Source of the DNA: Bacillota bacterium
GTDB taxonomy: Bacteria > Bacillota > Clostridia > Clostridiales > Caloramatoraceae
Reading direction: 5' to 3'
Length of the DNA: 16,078 nucleotides
NCBI GenBank assembly: GCA_023415335.1
Contig: JAEZLD010000186.1
Location: 1-16,078 of the forward strand
Made by a program: the position numbers and the translations under genes. Positions 15,570 through 16,078 of the stretch are shown here, one piece after another; the first letter of the stretch is position 1; each line of letters starts with the position of its first letter. The notes beneath the pieces are model-generated. The model made no database searches, had not been told where the DNA came from, and saw nothing but the letters and a program-made list of their open reading frames with translations.

Positions 15570-16078
15570 ATGTCCATATACAGCGAAATAGCAGACTCAC
15601 CTATAATTGCAGCAGTTAAAAGTGATAAGGGTTTGGAGCAGGCCCTCCATGCGGACTGCTCAATTATATTCATATTATATGGAACTGTCTGCAGCATAGC
15701 AGGCATAGTGGACCGTATTAAAGAAAAGAATAAAAGAGCCCTTGTCCATGTGGATTTAATAGAAGGCCTGTCCTCAAAGGACGTTGCAGTGGAGTTTATA
15801 AAAGCCTTCACAAAAGCAGATGGCATAATCAGCACCAAGCCCTCTGTAATAAAAGCTGCAAAGGAAATGGGGCTTATAACGGTACAGAGATTCTTCCTGA
15901 TAGACTCCTTATCCCTTGAGAATGTTATGAAGAACATAAACGATAAGCATACTGACATAATAGAGGTGCTTCCTGGGGTTATACCCAAGGTTATAAAGAA
16001 GATAGCTGACTCCTCCCGGGTGCCTGTAATTGCAGGAGGGCTTATTACCGACAAGGAGGACATGGTGCTTGCCCTTAA
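15570..16078 (+). CDS. glpP: Glycerol-3-phosphate-responsive antiterminator GlpP, 3' end missing
   Basis: The frame is open from the ATG at 15570 to the right edge, with 169 codons visible of a family usually near 185-190 residues. It matches GlpP, a TIM-barrel-like RNA-binding regulator that senses glycerol-3-phosphate and prevents termination in glp leader RNAs. Recognisable motifs are ADSPIIAAVK (about 8-17), VHVDLIEGLSSKD (59-71), ISTKPSVIKAAKEMGL (86-101), VQRFFLIDS (104-112), IEVLPGV (130-136) and PVIAGGLI (152-159). GGAGG at 15558-15562 is the ribosome binding site; an earlier ATG at 15563 is out of frame. Its likely target is the leader terminator about 3.2 kb upstream. Confidence 0.9.
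   Translation, partial: MSIYSEIADSPIIAAVKSDKGLEQALHADCSIIFILYGTVCSIAGIVDRIKEKNKRALVHVDLIEGLSSKDVAVEFIKAFTKADGIISTKPSVIKAAKEMGLITVQRFFLIDSLSLENVMKNINDKHTDIIEVLPGVIPKVIKKIADSSRVPVIAGGLITDKEDMVLAL

Overview
The window looks like chromosome of a low-to-moderate GC Gram-positive anaerobe, most likely a member of the Clostridia. The evidence is strong GGAGG-type ribosome binding sites, tightly packed or overlapping genes, heavy use of ATA and AGA/AGG codons, and a glycerol-3-phosphate oxidation operon that carries its own GlpP antiterminator gene. No organism can be named from the sequence alone.

Region 1 (1-7629) is a four-gene Wadjet (Jet) plasmid- and phage-defence operon in the order jetD-jetA-jetB-jetC. 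jetD is cut by the left window edge. The encoded parts are a TOPRIM nuclease subunit, a kleisin-like subunit, a small KITE-like subunit and a 1464-residue SMC-like ATPase. Gene order, the JetA family and the long JetC point to a type II-like rather than type I system.

Region 2 (7630-9186) holds a LUD-domain protein and a SprT-like zinc metalloprotease, closed by a clear intrinsic terminator. Just beyond it, at about 9216-9325, lies a decayed copy of the last part of a jetC gene, with two in-frame stops and a one-base deletion. It is the trace of a second Jet locus or of a rearrangement.

Region 3 (9345-12269) is a compact three-gene unit: a DUF5058 multi-pass membrane protein, a second multi-pass membrane protein, and a membrane-anchored M20 metallohydrolase of the PM20D1-like kind. 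Its codon use (more ATT/ATC and CGN) differs from both flanks, so it was probably acquired separately. The genes plausibly work together in uptake or processing of peptides or N-acyl amino acids, but the substrate is not visible.

Region 4 (12288-16078) is a glycerol-3-phosphate oxidation operon. A consensus-like promoter is followed by a leader with a long terminator hairpin, then a GlpA-like FAD dehydrogenase with a BFD iron-sulfur domain, a second FAD/NAD oxidoreductase, a small cysteine-rich DUF1667 protein, and finally glpP (cut by the right edge) behind its own likely promoter. The leader terminator upstream and the antiterminator gene downstream suggest that GlpP controls read-through into this operon.
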